Source: Azospirillum sp. TSA2s
GTDB lineage: Bacteria; Pseudomonadota; Alphaproteobacteria; Azospirillales; Azospirillaceae
Assembly: GCF_004923315.1 (NCBI RefSeq)
Contig: NZ_CP039650.1
Span: 434,001-498,000 of the forward strand
DNA: 64,000 bases
Direction: 5' to 3'
Both the position numbers and the translations under genes were made by a program. Below the pieces are notes generated by a model, which did not search any database, was not told where the DNA came from, and saw nothing but the letters and a program-made list of their open reading frames with translations. Shown piece after piece: positions 10,086-20,054 of the stretch. Every line of letters begins with the position of its first letter. Within the stretch, counting starts at the first letter, position 1.

Positions 10086-11975
10086 ATGAGTTCAATCGAT
10101 CGCGACACCGACCGCTCCCGCCTGCTGGCGCGCCGCGCCCTGGTGCTGGGCGGCATCAAGCTGGCCGGCCTGTCCGCGCTGGTCGGTCGCCTGTATTACC
10201 TGCAGGTCGTCGAGTCGGCCCGCTACACCATGCTGGCGGAGGAGAACCGCATCAGCCTGCGGCTGATCGCGCCCTCGCGCGGCAACATCGTCGACCGTTT
10301 CGGCGTGCCGCTGGCGGTCAACGAGCAGAACTATCGCGTTGTCGTGGTGTCGGAGCGCACCCACAACATCCAGGAGACGCTCGACAAGATCTCCCGCATC
10401 GTGCCGCTGACCGACGGCGACCGCCGCCGCGTGCTGCGCGAGTTGCATCGCAAGCGCCGATTCGTGCCCGTCACCGTGCGCGAGAACCTGACCTGGGAGC
10501 AGGTGGCGACGCTGGAGACCAACACCCCCGATCTGCCCGGCGTGGCGATCGAGGTGGGCGAGCTGCGGCATTACCCGCAGGCGGACGCGACCGCCCACAT
10601 CCTGGGCTATGTCGGCGCCGTGTCGGAAGCGGAGCTGAGCGGCAACAGCGATCCCGTGCTGTCCCTGCCCGGTTTCCGCATCGGCAAGGCCGGCATCGAG
10701 AAGTTCCACGAGAAGGTGCTGCGCGGCACCGCCGGCACCAGCCAGTTGGAGGTCAACGCGGTCGGCCGCGTCATCCGCGAACTCTCCCGCGACGAGGGAC
10801 AGTCGGGCCGGGAAATCCAGCTGACCATCGACATGGCCCTGCAGCGCTTCGTGCAGGAAAGGCTGTCGCAGGAGGTCAGCGCCTCGGCGGTGGTGATGGA
10901 CGTGCACACCGGCGGCATCTACGCCCTGTGCTCGCACCCCAGCTACGATCCCAACCAGTTCACCATGGGCATCAGCGCCGAGCTGTGGGAGGAGTTGCTG
11001 TCCAACCCGGCGACTCCGCTGAACAACAAGGCGGTGGTCGGCCAATACCCGCCGGGCTCCACCTTCAAGATGATGGCGGCTCTGGCGGCGCTGGAATCGG
11101 GGGTGGTCAGCAACCGCCATACGGTGTTCTGCCCCGGCTACCTCGAACTGGGCGACCACCGCTTCCACTGCTGGAAGCGCGGCGGCCACGGCACCGTCGA
11201 TTTCGTCGGCGCGCTGCGCCATTCCTGCGACGTGTTCTTCTACGACGTGTCGCGCCGGATCGGCATCGACCGCATCGCCGAGATGTCCAACCGCTTCGGC
11301 CTGGGCCACCGCACCGACATCGACCTGCCGCACGAGCGCGCCGGCCTGATCCCCTCGATCGCCTGGAAGAAGGCGACGCTGGGCAAGGGCTGGGACATGG
11401 GCGAGACGCTGGTCGCCTCGATCGGCCAGGGCTATGTGCTGACGACGCCGCTGCAGCTGGCGGTGATGGTCTGCCGGCTGGCCAATGGCGGCTATGCGGT
11501 CAAGCCGCACCTGACCAAGCAGATCAAGACCGTCAGCGGCGAACAGACCGCATGGCCCGGCATCGGCGTGAAGAAGGAGAATCTCGACATCGTGCTGCGC
11601 GGCATGACCGAGGTGGTGAACGCCCCGAACGGCACCGCCTTCAAGTCGCGCATCACCGAAGTCGGGTACGAGATGGCCGGCAAGACCGGGTCCGCCCAGG
11701 TCCGCCGCATCACCATGGCCGAGCGCAACAGCGGCGTGAAGAAGAACGAAGACCTGCCCTGGCGCGAGCGCGACCACGCCCTGTTCGTCGCCTTCGCGCC
11801 GATCCAGGCGCCACGCTATGCCTGCGCCGTCTTCGTCGAGCATGGCGGCGGCGGGTCGACCGCGGCGGCGCCGATCGCCCGCGACATCCTGCTGGAAACC
11901 CAGAAGCGCGACCCCGGCCGCGCCGCCGTCGCCGAAACCCCGCCGCCGAGCGGAATACCGGAGCCGCGGGGCTGA
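10086..11975 (+). CDS. mrdA: Penicillin-binding protein 2 (elongasome transpeptidase)
   Basis: PBP2 is the essential class B transpeptidase of lateral wall synthesis. The 629-residue protein has an N-terminal anchor (about residues 18-38), a dimerisation/pedestal region beginning at SRGNIVDRFG (about 62), and the transpeptidase domain with catalytic STFK at 325-328 (S325 nucleophile), an SCD motif near 380-382 and KTG near 533-535. All key residues are present. In many proteobacteria rodA follows directly; here the next gene is an unrelated exporter on the opposite strand. Confidence 0.95.
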   Translation: MSSIDRDTDRSRLLARRALVLGGIKLAGLSALVGRLYYLQVVESARYTMLAEENRISLRLIAPSRGNIVDRFGVPLAVNEQNYRVVVVSERTHNIQETLDKISRIVPLTDGDRRRVLRELHRKRRFVPVTVRENLTWEQVATLETNTPDLPGVAIEVGELRHYPQADATAHILGYVGAVSEAELSGNSDPVLSLPGFRIGKAGIEKFHEKVLRGTAGTSQLEVNAVGRVIRELSRDEGQSGREIQLTIDMALQRFVQERLSQEVSASAVVMDVHTGGIYALCSHPSYDPNQFTMGISAELWEELLSNPATPLNNKAVVGQYPPGSTFKMMAALAALESGVVSNRHTVFCPGYLELGDHRFHCWKRGGHGTVDFVGALRHSCDVFFYDVSRRIGIDRIAEMSNRFGLGHRTDIDLPHERAGLIPSIAWKKATLGKGWDMGETLVASIGQGYVLTTPLQLAVMVCRLANGGYAVKPHLTKQIKTVSGEQTAWPGIGVKKENLDIVLRGMTEVVNAPNGTAFKSRITEVGYEMAGKTGSAQVRRITMAERNSGVKKNEDLPWRERDHALFVAFAPIQAPRYACAVFVEHGGGGSTAAAPIARDILLETQKRDPGRAAVAETPPPSGIPEPRG

Positions 11976-11991
11976 CATCGCTCCGCCGGGC

Positions 11992-12912
11992 TCACCCTCG
12001 CCGACGGGCCGGGATGCTCATCGCTGCGACGCCAATCACCACCGCGGCACAGCCGACCAGCATGGTCGGCTCCAGCGCCTCGCCCAACAGAAGTGCGCCG
12101 ATCCCGACGCCGATGGGCACCCGCAGATAGGCCTGCGCAGTGGTCGGCACCGATCCCAGGGTTTGAACCAGGCGGAAATAGAGAACGAAGGCCAGCGCGG
12201 TCGAGAAGACCGATAGGGCGACAAGCGCGAGCAGCGAGTCCCAGGACGGCGCCAGGGTCCAAGGCCGGTCGACCGCCAGACTGACCGGCAACAGGACAGC
12301 CGCTCCGCACAGCAGCGCTCCCGCGGCCGGCATGATCGGGTCCTGCCCCTTGAACACGCGGCCGAAGATGGCGGCTCCGGCATAGCAAAGCGTCGCGAGG
12401 ACAATCGCGCCTTGCGCCAGCAGATCGCGGCCGATGCCATCCACCGCTCCCACCCCGATGATGAGAACCGTCCCACCGAGACCGGAGAGCACGCCGACCG
12501 CCTTCCGGATGCTCAAAGGCTCGTGCCGGGTGAACAGAAGGGTGATGAGAAACGCGAAAATCGGCGTGGTCGCGTTGAGGATGACCGCGGTTCCGGCATC
12601 GACCGTCTGTTCCGCCCAAGCGATCAGGGTGAAGGGAAGGACGCTGTTCAAACAGGCCTGAACCAGGAAGCGGCGCCAAAGCGCCGGATCGCGTGGCAGC
12701 GAAAGGCGGCGCCAGCGGATAACCACCAGAAGGATCGCTCCCGCGATCAGCGTCCTCCCGGCAATGAAGGTCAAAGGCGGGATCGTCTCCACACCGATGC
12801 GGATGAAGCTGTAGGACGCGCCCCATAGGGTGGCGAGGGCCAGCAGCAAGGCAAGTTCGACACGCAGGTTCGGCTGCCAAGCCGGGGTATCGGAGACGGG
12901 AAGGATGGTCAT
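11992..12912 (-). CDS. EamA-family (drug/metabolite transporter) exporter
   Basis: The 306-residue membrane protein should have ten transmembrane helices in two EamA repeats (about residues 14-145 and 160-295). Signature segments include TLWGASYSFIRIG (repeat 1) and the repeat-2 helix run ending GEALEPTMLVGCAAVVIG. Members export amino acids, nucleosides or drugs, but the substrate cannot be read from sequence. I chose the ATG at 12910-12912, which has GGAG upstream. It is divergent from an ArsR-type regulator across 124 bp, so that regulator probably controls it. It converges on mrdA, 16 bp apart. Confidence 0.85.
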   Translation of the reverse strand: MTILPVSDTPAWQPNLRVELALLLALATLWGASYSFIRIGVETIPPLTFIAGRTLIAGAILLVVIRWRRLSLPRDPALWRRFLVQACLNSVLPFTLIAWAEQTVDAGTAVILNATTPIFAFLITLLFTRHEPLSIRKAVGVLSGLGGTVLIIGVGAVDGIGRDLLAQGAIVLATLCYAGAAIFGRVFKGQDPIMPAAGALLCGAAVLLPVSLAVDRPWTLAPSWDSLLALVALSVFSTALAFVLYFRLVQTLGSVPTTAQAYLRVPIGVGIGALLLGEALEPTMLVGCAAVVIGVAAMSIPARRRG

Positions 12913-13036
12913 GATGGCTCCGTCGGTCTGCAAGCCGGCCCACCATGCCAGCCCGGCACGTGGAAGACCGCCGCGAACGCTTCGGTCGTGGACGAAACGT
13001 CGGTGGCTGACGGGTCTGGCGAAGCGACCTAAACTG

Positions 13037-13783
13037 ATGGACATGAACAGCCCGTCCTACCCCACCGCCTCCGCCAACGGCATCGCCACCATCGCCGCGC
13101 TGATCGGCGATCCGGCGCGTGCGAACATCCTCTCCGCCCTGATGGGCGGACAGGCGCTGACCGCCGGGGAATTGTCCTGGCATGCCGGCGTCGGTGCGCC
13201 GACCACCAGCGGCCACCTCGCGAAATTGAGCGAGGCTGGATTGCTGGCAGTGGAGCGCCAGGGCCGGCACCGCTATTACCGACTGGCCTCCCCCGACATC
13301 GCCCAGGCGATGGAAAGCCTGATGGCGCTGGCAGCCGCCGGACCACACCGCCACCGGCCGCCCGGCCCGAAGGACGAGGCGCTGCGAACGGCCCGGACCT
13401 GTTACGACCACCTTGCGGGACGGCTTGGCACCGCGCTGGCGGGATCGCTGGACAACCGTGGCCTTGTGATCCTCGGTGACGGCGGCGCCCTGTTGACGAC
13501 GGTCGGCGGGGAATTCCTGGTCGGCCTGGGTGTTGTCCTTCCGGACGGCAATGACAGGGGAGCGAATGGAAGCCGCCGGCCGCTGTGCCGGGTCTGCCTG
13601 GACTGGAGCGAGCGCCGCCATCATCTGGCCGGACGGCTGGGCGCGGCGCTTCTGACCTGTTCGCTCGAACGCGGCTGGATCGCCCGCATCCCCGACAGCC
13701 GCGCGGTCTCGATCACCGACGCTGGGACTCACGCCTTCACGACTTTTTTCGGCATCGCACCGGAGCACCTGACCGCCAAATGA
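13037..13783 (+). CDS. ArsR-family winged-helix transcriptional regulator
   Basis: The 248-residue protein has an ArsR-type winged helix in the first 90 residues: IGDPARANILSALMGG, then the recognition-helix region VGAPTTSGHLAKLSEAGLLAVERQGRHRYYRL. No paired Cys or His metal site is obvious in the DNA-binding helices, so a metal sensor is not supported. The long C-terminal part is unlike the minimal ArsR fold and may bind a ligand. Starts at 13037 or 13043 are both possible. It is divergent from the EamA exporter, a common regulator-target layout. Confidence 0.85.
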   Translation: MDMNSPSYPTASANGIATIAALIGDPARANILSALMGGQALTAGELSWHAGVGAPTTSGHLAKLSEAGLLAVERQGRHRYYRLASPDIAQAMESLMALAAAGPHRHRPPGPKDEALRTARTCYDHLAGRLGTALAGSLDNRGLVILGDGGALLTTVGGEFLVGLGVVLPDGNDRGANGSRRPLCRVCLDWSERRHHLAGRLGAALLTCSLERGWIARIPDSRAVSITDAGTHAFTTFFGIAPEHLTAK

Positions 13784-13812
13784 AAAGCGCGCCCCCGAAG
13801 GGACGCGCTTCT
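13784..13812 (-). terminator. Intrinsic terminator after ilvC (possibly bidirectional)
   Basis: Read on the minus strand, AAGCGCGTCCC pairs with GGGGCGCGCTT around a TTCG loop and is followed by TTTT. It sits between the ends of ilvC and the convergent ArsR gene and may serve both directions. Confidence 0.75.
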
Positions 13813-13839
13813 CAACAGGCCGATGCGGCTTTCGCCGGA

Positions 13840-14945
<1,106 letters not shown>

Positions 14946-15043
14946 GGGAAACAATCGCTCGATGGAGCGGCGAAGCGCAAAGCTTCCTTGCGTTTTTGCC
15001 GCCCCAATCTTTCGCAGAATGCTATTCCGCGGGTAACGGCGCC

Positions 15044-15550
15044 TCAGAACGCCGCCGGTCCCTTCGACATGGCGACCACGCCGGTGCGGCTGGCTTCCAC
15101 GAGGCCGAGCTGGCTCATCAGGCCGACGAAGTCGTCGACCTGCTCGGTGGTGCCGGTCAGCTCGAAGATGAAGCTGGTCAGGGTGGCGTCGACCACCTTG
15201 GCCTGGAAGATGTCGGCGAGGCGAAGCGCCTCGATCCGGCGGTCGCCGGTGCCGGCCACCTTGACCAGCGCCAGTTCGCGTTCCACCGACGGCCCCTCGT
15301 CGGTCAGGTCGTGGACGCGGTGGACCGGAACCAGCCGGCCGAGCTGCGCCTTGATCTGCTCGATGATCATCCGGGTGCCGGAGGTGACCAGCGTGATGCG
15401 CGACAGGTGCTCGGCGTTGTTCACCTCCGCCACCGTCAGGCTTTCAATGTTGTAGCCGCGGCCGGAGAACAACCCGATGACACGGGCAAGCACGCCCGGC
15501 TCATTGTCCACCAGCACGGCGATGGTGTGCTTTTCGATCGCGTTTTCCAT
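15044..15550 (-). CDS. ilvH: Acetolactate synthase small (regulatory) subunit
   Basis: This 168-residue subunit confers valine feedback inhibition and full activity on the IlvI catalytic subunit. It opens with an ACT domain (HTIAVLVDNEPGVLARVIGLFSGRGYNIESLTV, about residues 8-40), followed by the second ACT-like half with the ELALVKV segment. The second ATG (15550) has GGGGGA at better spacing than the first. It starts 35 bp after the ilvI stop and is probably co-transcribed with it. Confidence 0.95.
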   Translation of the reverse strand: MENAIEKHTIAVLVDNEPGVLARVIGLFSGRGYNIESLTVAEVNNAEHLSRITLVTSGTRMIIEQIKAQLGRLVPVHRVHDLTDEGPSVERELALVKVAGTGDRRIEALRLADIFQAKVVDATLTSFIFELTGTTEQVDDFVGLMSQLGLVEASRTGVVAMSKGPAAF

Positions 15551-15585
15551 GAGACCCATTCCCCCGTTCGTTCGTCGTCAGCCGA

Positions 15586-17349
15586 TCAGACCAGCACCAT
15601 GCCGTCTTCCGGCGTGGCATCGGACGGGCTGTCGTCCGGACCGAACAGGATCTCGTTGTGGGCCTTGCCACCCGGGATCATCGGGAAGCAGTTTTCCTTC
15701 GGATCGACGGCGATATCGATGATGCAGGGGCGATCGGTGACCGTCAGCATCTTCTCGATCACCTGATCGACCTCGGCCACCGTGGTGGCGCGCAGGCCGA
15801 CGCAGCCCCAGGATTCCGCCAGCTTCACGAAGTCCGGCAGGGCTTCCGAGTAGCTCTGGGAATAGCGCGAGCCGTGCAGCAGTTCCTGCCACTGGCGCAC
15901 CATGCCCATATACTGGTTGTTCAGGATGAAGATCTTGACCGGCGCGCGGTACTGCACGGCGGTGCCGATCTCCTGCATGTTCATCAGGAAAGACGCCTCG
16001 CCAGACACGTCCACCACGATGGCGTCGGGGTGGGCCAGCTGGGCGCCGATGGCGGCCGGCAGGCCGTAGCCCATGGTGCCGAGCCCGCCCGAGGTCATCC
16101 AGCGGTTCGGCTGGTCGAAGGGCAGGAACTGGGCGGCCCACATCTGGTGCTGGCCGACTTCCGTCGTGATGTAATGATCCTTGCCGCGCAGAGCCTCGCG
16201 CAGGCGCTCCAGCGCGTACTGCGGCTTGATGACCGATTCGGTGCGGTTGTAGTTCAGGCAGTTGCGGGCGCGCCAGCCCTCGATCTTGCCCCACCACTCC
16301 TTCAGCGCGGCCTTGTCCGGCGACTTGGCGCGCGCCTTCCAGATGCGCAGCATGTCTTCCAGCACGGCGCCGCAGTCACCGACGATCGGAATGTCGACCG
16401 CGACGTTCTTGTTGATCGAGCTGGGGTCGATGTCGACGTGGATCTTCTTCGAACCCGGCGAGAAGGCCGACAGCTTGCCGGTCACGCGGTCGTCGAAGCG
16501 GGCGCCGATGTTGATCATGACGTCGCATTCGTACATGGCGAGGTTCGCCTCGTACGTGCCGTGCATGCCCAGCATACCCAGCCACTGGTTCTCGGACGCC
16601 GGGAAGGCGCCCAAGCCCATCAGGGTGGAGGTGATCGGGAACCCGGTGGTCTTGACGAACTGGGTCAGCAGCTTGGCCGCGAAGGGGCCGGCATTGATCA
16701 CGCCGCCGCCGGTGTAGAAGACCGGGCGCTTGGCGTTGGCGATCAGTTCCACCGCCTCTTCGATGCGGGCGATCTCCGGCTTCACCTGCGGCCGGTAGGT
16801 CTTGTGCTTGACCTCCGCCGGCGGGACATAGGTGCCGTCGGCGAACTGCACGTCCTTCGGGATGTCGACCAGCACCGGGCCGGGACGCCCGCTGCGCGCG
16901 ACATAGAAGGCCTCGTGCAGGGTGCGGGCCAGGCTGTCGACGTCCTTCACCAGGTAATTGTGCTTGGTGCAGGGGCGGGTGATGCCGGTGGTGTCGGCTT
17001 CCTGGAAGGCGTCGTTGCCGATCAGGTGGGTCGGCACCTGGCCCGACAGGCAGACCAGCGGAATGCTGTCGCACAGGGCGTCCAGCAGGCCGGTCACCGC
17101 GTTGGTGGCGCCGGGGCCGGAGGTCACCAGCACGCAGCCGACCTTGCCGGTCGAGCGCGCATAGCCCTCCGCCGCGTGAACCGCGGCCTGCTCGTGGCGT
17201 ACAAGGACATGCTTCAGGTCGTTCTGCTGGAACAGCGCGTCGTAGATGGGAAGTACGGCGCCGCCGGGATAGCCGAAGATGATGTCAACGCCCTGATCCT
17301 TCAGGGCTTTGATGACGATCTGGGCGCCGGTCAGCTTCTGTTCGGACAT
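15586..17349 (-). CDS. ilvI: Acetolactate synthase large (catalytic) subunit
   Basis: The 587-residue ThDP enzyme condenses pyruvate with pyruvate or 2-oxobutyrate, the first step of branched-chain amino acid synthesis. Three domains are seen: an N-terminal PYR domain with the catalytic Glu in VRHEQAAVHAAEGYAR (about 50-65), a central FAD-binding-like domain, and a C-terminal PP domain with the ThDP/magnesium segment VSGEASFLMNMQEIG, then NNQYMGMVRQWQ. The motif reads GEAS where many homologues have GDAS. The length is typical. It is first of ilvI-ilvH(-ilvC). Confidence 0.96.
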   Translation of the reverse strand: MSEQKLTGAQIVIKALKDQGVDIIFGYPGGAVLPIYDALFQQNDLKHVLVRHEQAAVHAAEGYARSTGKVGCVLVTSGPGATNAVTGLLDALCDSIPLVCLSGQVPTHLIGNDAFQEADTTGITRPCTKHNYLVKDVDSLARTLHEAFYVARSGRPGPVLVDIPKDVQFADGTYVPPAEVKHKTYRPQVKPEIARIEEAVELIANAKRPVFYTGGGVINAGPFAAKLLTQFVKTTGFPITSTLMGLGAFPASENQWLGMLGMHGTYEANLAMYECDVMINIGARFDDRVTGKLSAFSPGSKKIHVDIDPSSINKNVAVDIPIVGDCGAVLEDMLRIWKARAKSPDKAALKEWWGKIEGWRARNCLNYNRTESVIKPQYALERLREALRGKDHYITTEVGQHQMWAAQFLPFDQPNRWMTSGGLGTMGYGLPAAIGAQLAHPDAIVVDVSGEASFLMNMQEIGTAVQYRAPVKIFILNNQYMGMVRQWQELLHGSRYSQSYSEALPDFVKLAESWGCVGLRATTVAEVDQVIEKMLTVTDRPCIIDIAVDPKENCFPMIPGGKAHNEILFGPDDSPSDATPEDGMVLV

Positions 17350-17369
17350 CGGTCACGACCTTCTCATGT

Positions 17370-17391
17370 GGGCGCCTCCTCTAGGGCGCCC
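17370..17391 (-). promoter_or_regulatory. Hairpin in the ilvI 5' leader
   Basis: A perfect 7-bp inverted repeat (GGGCGCC/GGCGCCC) with an 8-nt loop lies about 20 nt upstream of the ilvI start codon, with AGGAGG overlapping its loop and 3' arm on the mRNA strand. It could influence ribosome access. No leader peptide rich in Ile, Val or Leu codons was found nearby. Confidence 0.35.
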
Positions 17392-17475
17392 GGTTCCTTG
17401 GGAACACCAACCCCGCCTGGAGGGGATGCCGTTCATAACAACGGCTTAGCTCCGATGGCGTGTGCTGGGATGGGC

Positions 17476-17505
17476 AAATTAGTCAAATCATCCGTCATAG
17501 GTCAA
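17476..17505 (-). promoter_or_regulatory. Candidate ilvIH promoter
   Basis: On the minus strand TTGACC (-35, 17500-17505) and TAATTT (-10, 17476-17481) are separated by 18 bp, in an AT-rich patch about 130 bp upstream of ilvI. This implies a 5' untranslated leader of about 120 nt. Confidence 0.5.
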
Positions 17506-17684
17506 CCCTATTCGCGAATGTTTGCAAAGTTTTTTTGCCGCAGTTTTTCCAATTGTTGCGCGCCCATTGGAGGTGGTCGCCCCGTTCCACCCCCTGCCGC
17601 GCCAGCGCTTGCCGCAAACGGAAACGGCGGCCGCACCGAAGCGCGGCCGCCGTTCCGAAGAGGCGACTGAGTTTGCGCAGCCCG

Positions 17685-18896
17685 TCAGGCGGCGGTCTTC
17701 AGCAGTCCGCAGAGCCGGCGGATGCCCTCGCGGATCTGGGCCGGCTTGGTGACGGAGAAGGCCAGACGCAGCGTGTTCTTGCCCGACCGATCGGCATGGA
17801 AGGCCGAGCCGGGGACGAAGGCGACGTTGGCCTCCTTGATCGCGCGGGCGAGCAGCTCGGTGCCGTCGACGCCTTCCGGCGCCTCGATCCAGACGAACAG
17901 GCCGCCCTCCGGCTTGGTCCAGGAAACGCCCGGCGGGGCGAACTCGTCCAGTGCCGCCAGCATGGCGTCGCGGCGCTCCTTGTACTGGGTGCGCAGCAGC
18001 TTGATGTGGCTGTCGAAGATCTGCGAGACGACGTCGTGCATGACGATCTGGTTGATCGTGCTGGCATGCAGGTCGGCCGCCTGCTTCATCAGCACCAGCC
18101 GGTTCACCACCTCCGGCGCCGCATTGACCCAGCCGATGCGCATCGCCGGAACCATCGTCTTGGAGAAGGTGCCGCCGAAGATCACGTTGGTCAGCTTGCC
18201 GCCGTTGCGCTCGCAATCCAGCGCCGCCATCAGCGGCAGATGCTCGCCGTCATAGCGCAGCTCGCAATAGGCGGTGTCCTCGATCACCGGCACGCCGGCG
18301 GCCTCGCAGGCGTCCAGGATGGCGTGGCGGCGGGCCAGCGTCACCGTGGTGCCGTTCGGGTTCTGGAAGTCGGGGACGAGGTAGAAGAATTTCGGCTTCT
18401 GAGCCAGCGCTTCGTTGAGCGCCGCCATCTCCGGCCCTTCCTCGTCCATCGGGATGGAGAGGTAGGTCGGCTCGTAGGGCGAGAAGGCCTGCAGCGCGCC
18501 GAGATAGGTCGGGCGGGTCACCACGATCTTGTCGCCGGGGCCGATCAGCAGCTTGCCGACGAACTCCAGCACCTGCTGCGAGCCGTTGGTGATGAGAACG
18601 CCGTCCAGCCCGACATTGACACCCTTGCCGCCCATGTAGTCGCAGATCCATTCCCGCAGCGGCGTGTAGCCTTCGGTGATGGAGTATTGCAGGGCGGCGC
18701 CGGCCCCGGCGTTGGACTGGAAGATCTTCTCGTAGGACCGCGCGATGGCGGAGCTGGGGAACAGGTCCGGGTCGGGAATGCCGCCGGCGAAGGAGATGAT
18801 CTCCGGACGGTCGATCAGCTTCAGCAGTTCCCGGATTTCGGACGCCGTCATGCCGCCCACGCGGCCCGCGAACACATGACCCCAATCAACCGACAC
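17685..18896 (-). CDS. PLP-dependent aminotransferase, class I/II (2-aminoadipate transaminase-like)
   Basis: The 403-residue protein is a fold-type I aminotransferase. The PLP lysine is K246 in GGTFSKTMVPAMRIGW, preceded by the phosphate-binding NGSQQ (104-108) and PDFQNPNGTT (175-184). The pattern resembles the LysN/MocR-type group that includes 2-aminoadipate and branched-chain or aromatic aminotransferases, so exact specificity is open. I prefer the GTG at 18894-18896 because AAGGAG lies 7 bp upstream; the frame before it overlaps miaA. It starts 17 bp after the miaA stop, suggesting co-transcription. The nearby ilv genes make a branched-chain role possible but unproven. Confidence 0.85.
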   Translation of the reverse strand: MSVDWGHVFAGRVGGMTASEIRELLKLIDRPEIISFAGGIPDPDLFPSSAIARSYEKIFQSNAGAGAALQYSITEGYTPLREWICDYMGGKGVNVGLDGVLITNGSQQVLEFVGKLLIGPGDKIVVTRPTYLGALQAFSPYEPTYLSIPMDEEGPEMAALNEALAQKPKFFYLVPDFQNPNGTTVTLARRHAILDACEAAGVPVIEDTAYCELRYDGEHLPLMAALDCERNGGKLTNVIFGGTFSKTMVPAMRIGWVNAAPEVVNRLVLMKQAADLHASTINQIVMHDVVSQIFDSHIKLLRTQYKERRDAMLAALDEFAPPGVSWTKPEGGLFVWIEAPEGVDGTELLARAIKEANVAFVPGSAFHADRSGKNTLRLAFSVTKPAQIREGIRRLCGLLKTAA

Positions 18897-18913
18897 GGTG
18901 CTTCTCCTTCGGA

Positions 18914-19906
18914 TCAGTAATTTAGTATCGTTCTCAGGCGGTCGAGCATTGCATTTCGTACCGCGGGCGAACAAGGCAGATCGATGGTATGGCAGCTATG
19001 CTGTCCTGTATCACTTACCAGCATATCAGAGAATTTGCCAACAATCTGATGCCGAAACCAAGTGACCTGCCGTTTGGCATAGCGGCGGGTCGATTGCTGG
19101 GCCAGCGCAACGGCCTCATTGAGCGGAATCTCGCCATGCAGGACGCGGCGCAGCTCCGGCACGCCCAAAGCCTTCAGCACCGGCAGGTCGGGGGCGAGTG
19201 CCTGCTCAAGCGCCAGTGCGTCCAACCGCCGCACCTCCTCCAGCGCGCCCTGCTCCATCATCAGATGGAAACGCTTGTCGCATTGGGCGTAGAGGTCGGC
19301 CCGCGGCGGGTCGAGCACGAGGATGGTGAAGCGCAAATCCTCCGGCGCGCCCTGGGCCGTTTGGCTCTGCCAGTGGGACAGCGGATGGCCGGTGGCCTCC
19401 AGCACCTCCCAGGCGCGGGTCAGGCGGGTGGTGTCGCCGGGGTTCAGCTTGGCCGACGCGGGGTCGCGGGCGACCAGTTCGGCACGGAACTCCTCGCCGC
19501 CGATGGTTGCCAGCCGGGCATGGGCGGCGGCGCGCACCTCGTCGGGGATGGGCGGCACTTCGCTCAAGCCCTGCATGAGGGCCCGCAGGTAGAGACCGGT
19601 GCCGCCGACCACCACCGGCAGCCGGCCCTCGGCCTTGGCGGCGGCGATCTCCGCCAGAGCCATATCGCGCCAGCGCGCCGCCGATCCGCGTTCCGCCGCC
19701 GGCAGCACGCCATAAAGACGATGGGGCGCCCGCGCCAGATCCTCGGACGGCGGCCGGGCGGTCAGCACGTCCAGATCGGCATAGAGCTGCATGCTGTCGG
19801 CATTGATGACGGTGCCGCCGAACGCCTCGGCAATCGCCAGCGCCAGCCCCGACTTGCCCGATGCGGTCGGGCCGCCGATGACGATGACATCGGTGAGCGT
19901 GTTCAT
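18914..19906 (-). CDS. miaA: tRNA dimethylallyltransferase
   Basis: MiaA transfers a dimethylallyl group to N6 of A37 in tRNAs reading UNN codons. The 330-residue protein has the P-loop GGPTASGKS at residues 11-19, then the substrate segment NADSMQLYADLDVLTARP (about 35-52), VVVGGTGLYLRAL (about 99-111), and QSTRRYAKRQVTWFRHQ near the C-terminus. The chosen ATG (19906) has GGAAGGG upstream. It is divergent from serB with a 148-bp spacer. Confidence 0.95.
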   Translation of the reverse strand: MNTLTDVIVIGGPTASGKSGLALAIAEAFGGTVINADSMQLYADLDVLTARPPSEDLARAPHRLYGVLPAAERGSAARWRDMALAEIAAAKAEGRLPVVVGGTGLYLRALMQGLSEVPPIPDEVRAAAHARLATIGGEEFRAELVARDPASAKLNPGDTTRLTRAWEVLEATGHPLSHWQSQTAQGAPEDLRFTILVLDPPRADLYAQCDKRFHLMMEQGALEEVRRLDALALEQALAPDLPVLKALGVPELRRVLHGEIPLNEAVALAQQSTRRYAKRQVTWFRHQIVGKFSDMLVSDTGQHSCHTIDLPCSPAVRNAMLDRLRTILNY

Positions 19907-20054
19907 CGCCCTTCCATGGGGCCACGGCGTTTCCTTTGCAACACCCATCCGCATGCCCCAACCGCATGCCGACGCCGAAGCTTCGTTGGACCGGACCCCT
20001 CGCCTGTGGTAGGCAGCGCGCAAAGGCCCTCTTTTTTGCTCGGGACACCCGCCG

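Noticed and set aside
17350-17460. Possible leader peptide before ilvI (MNGIPSRRGWCSQG...)
   Set aside because: It has no run of Ile, Val or Leu codons and no clear Shine-Dalgarno, unlike the leuA leader.
15658-17670. 670-codon plus-strand frame opposite ilvI
   Set aside because: It is a shadow of the acetolactate synthase gene, whose ThDP motifs are clear on the other strand.
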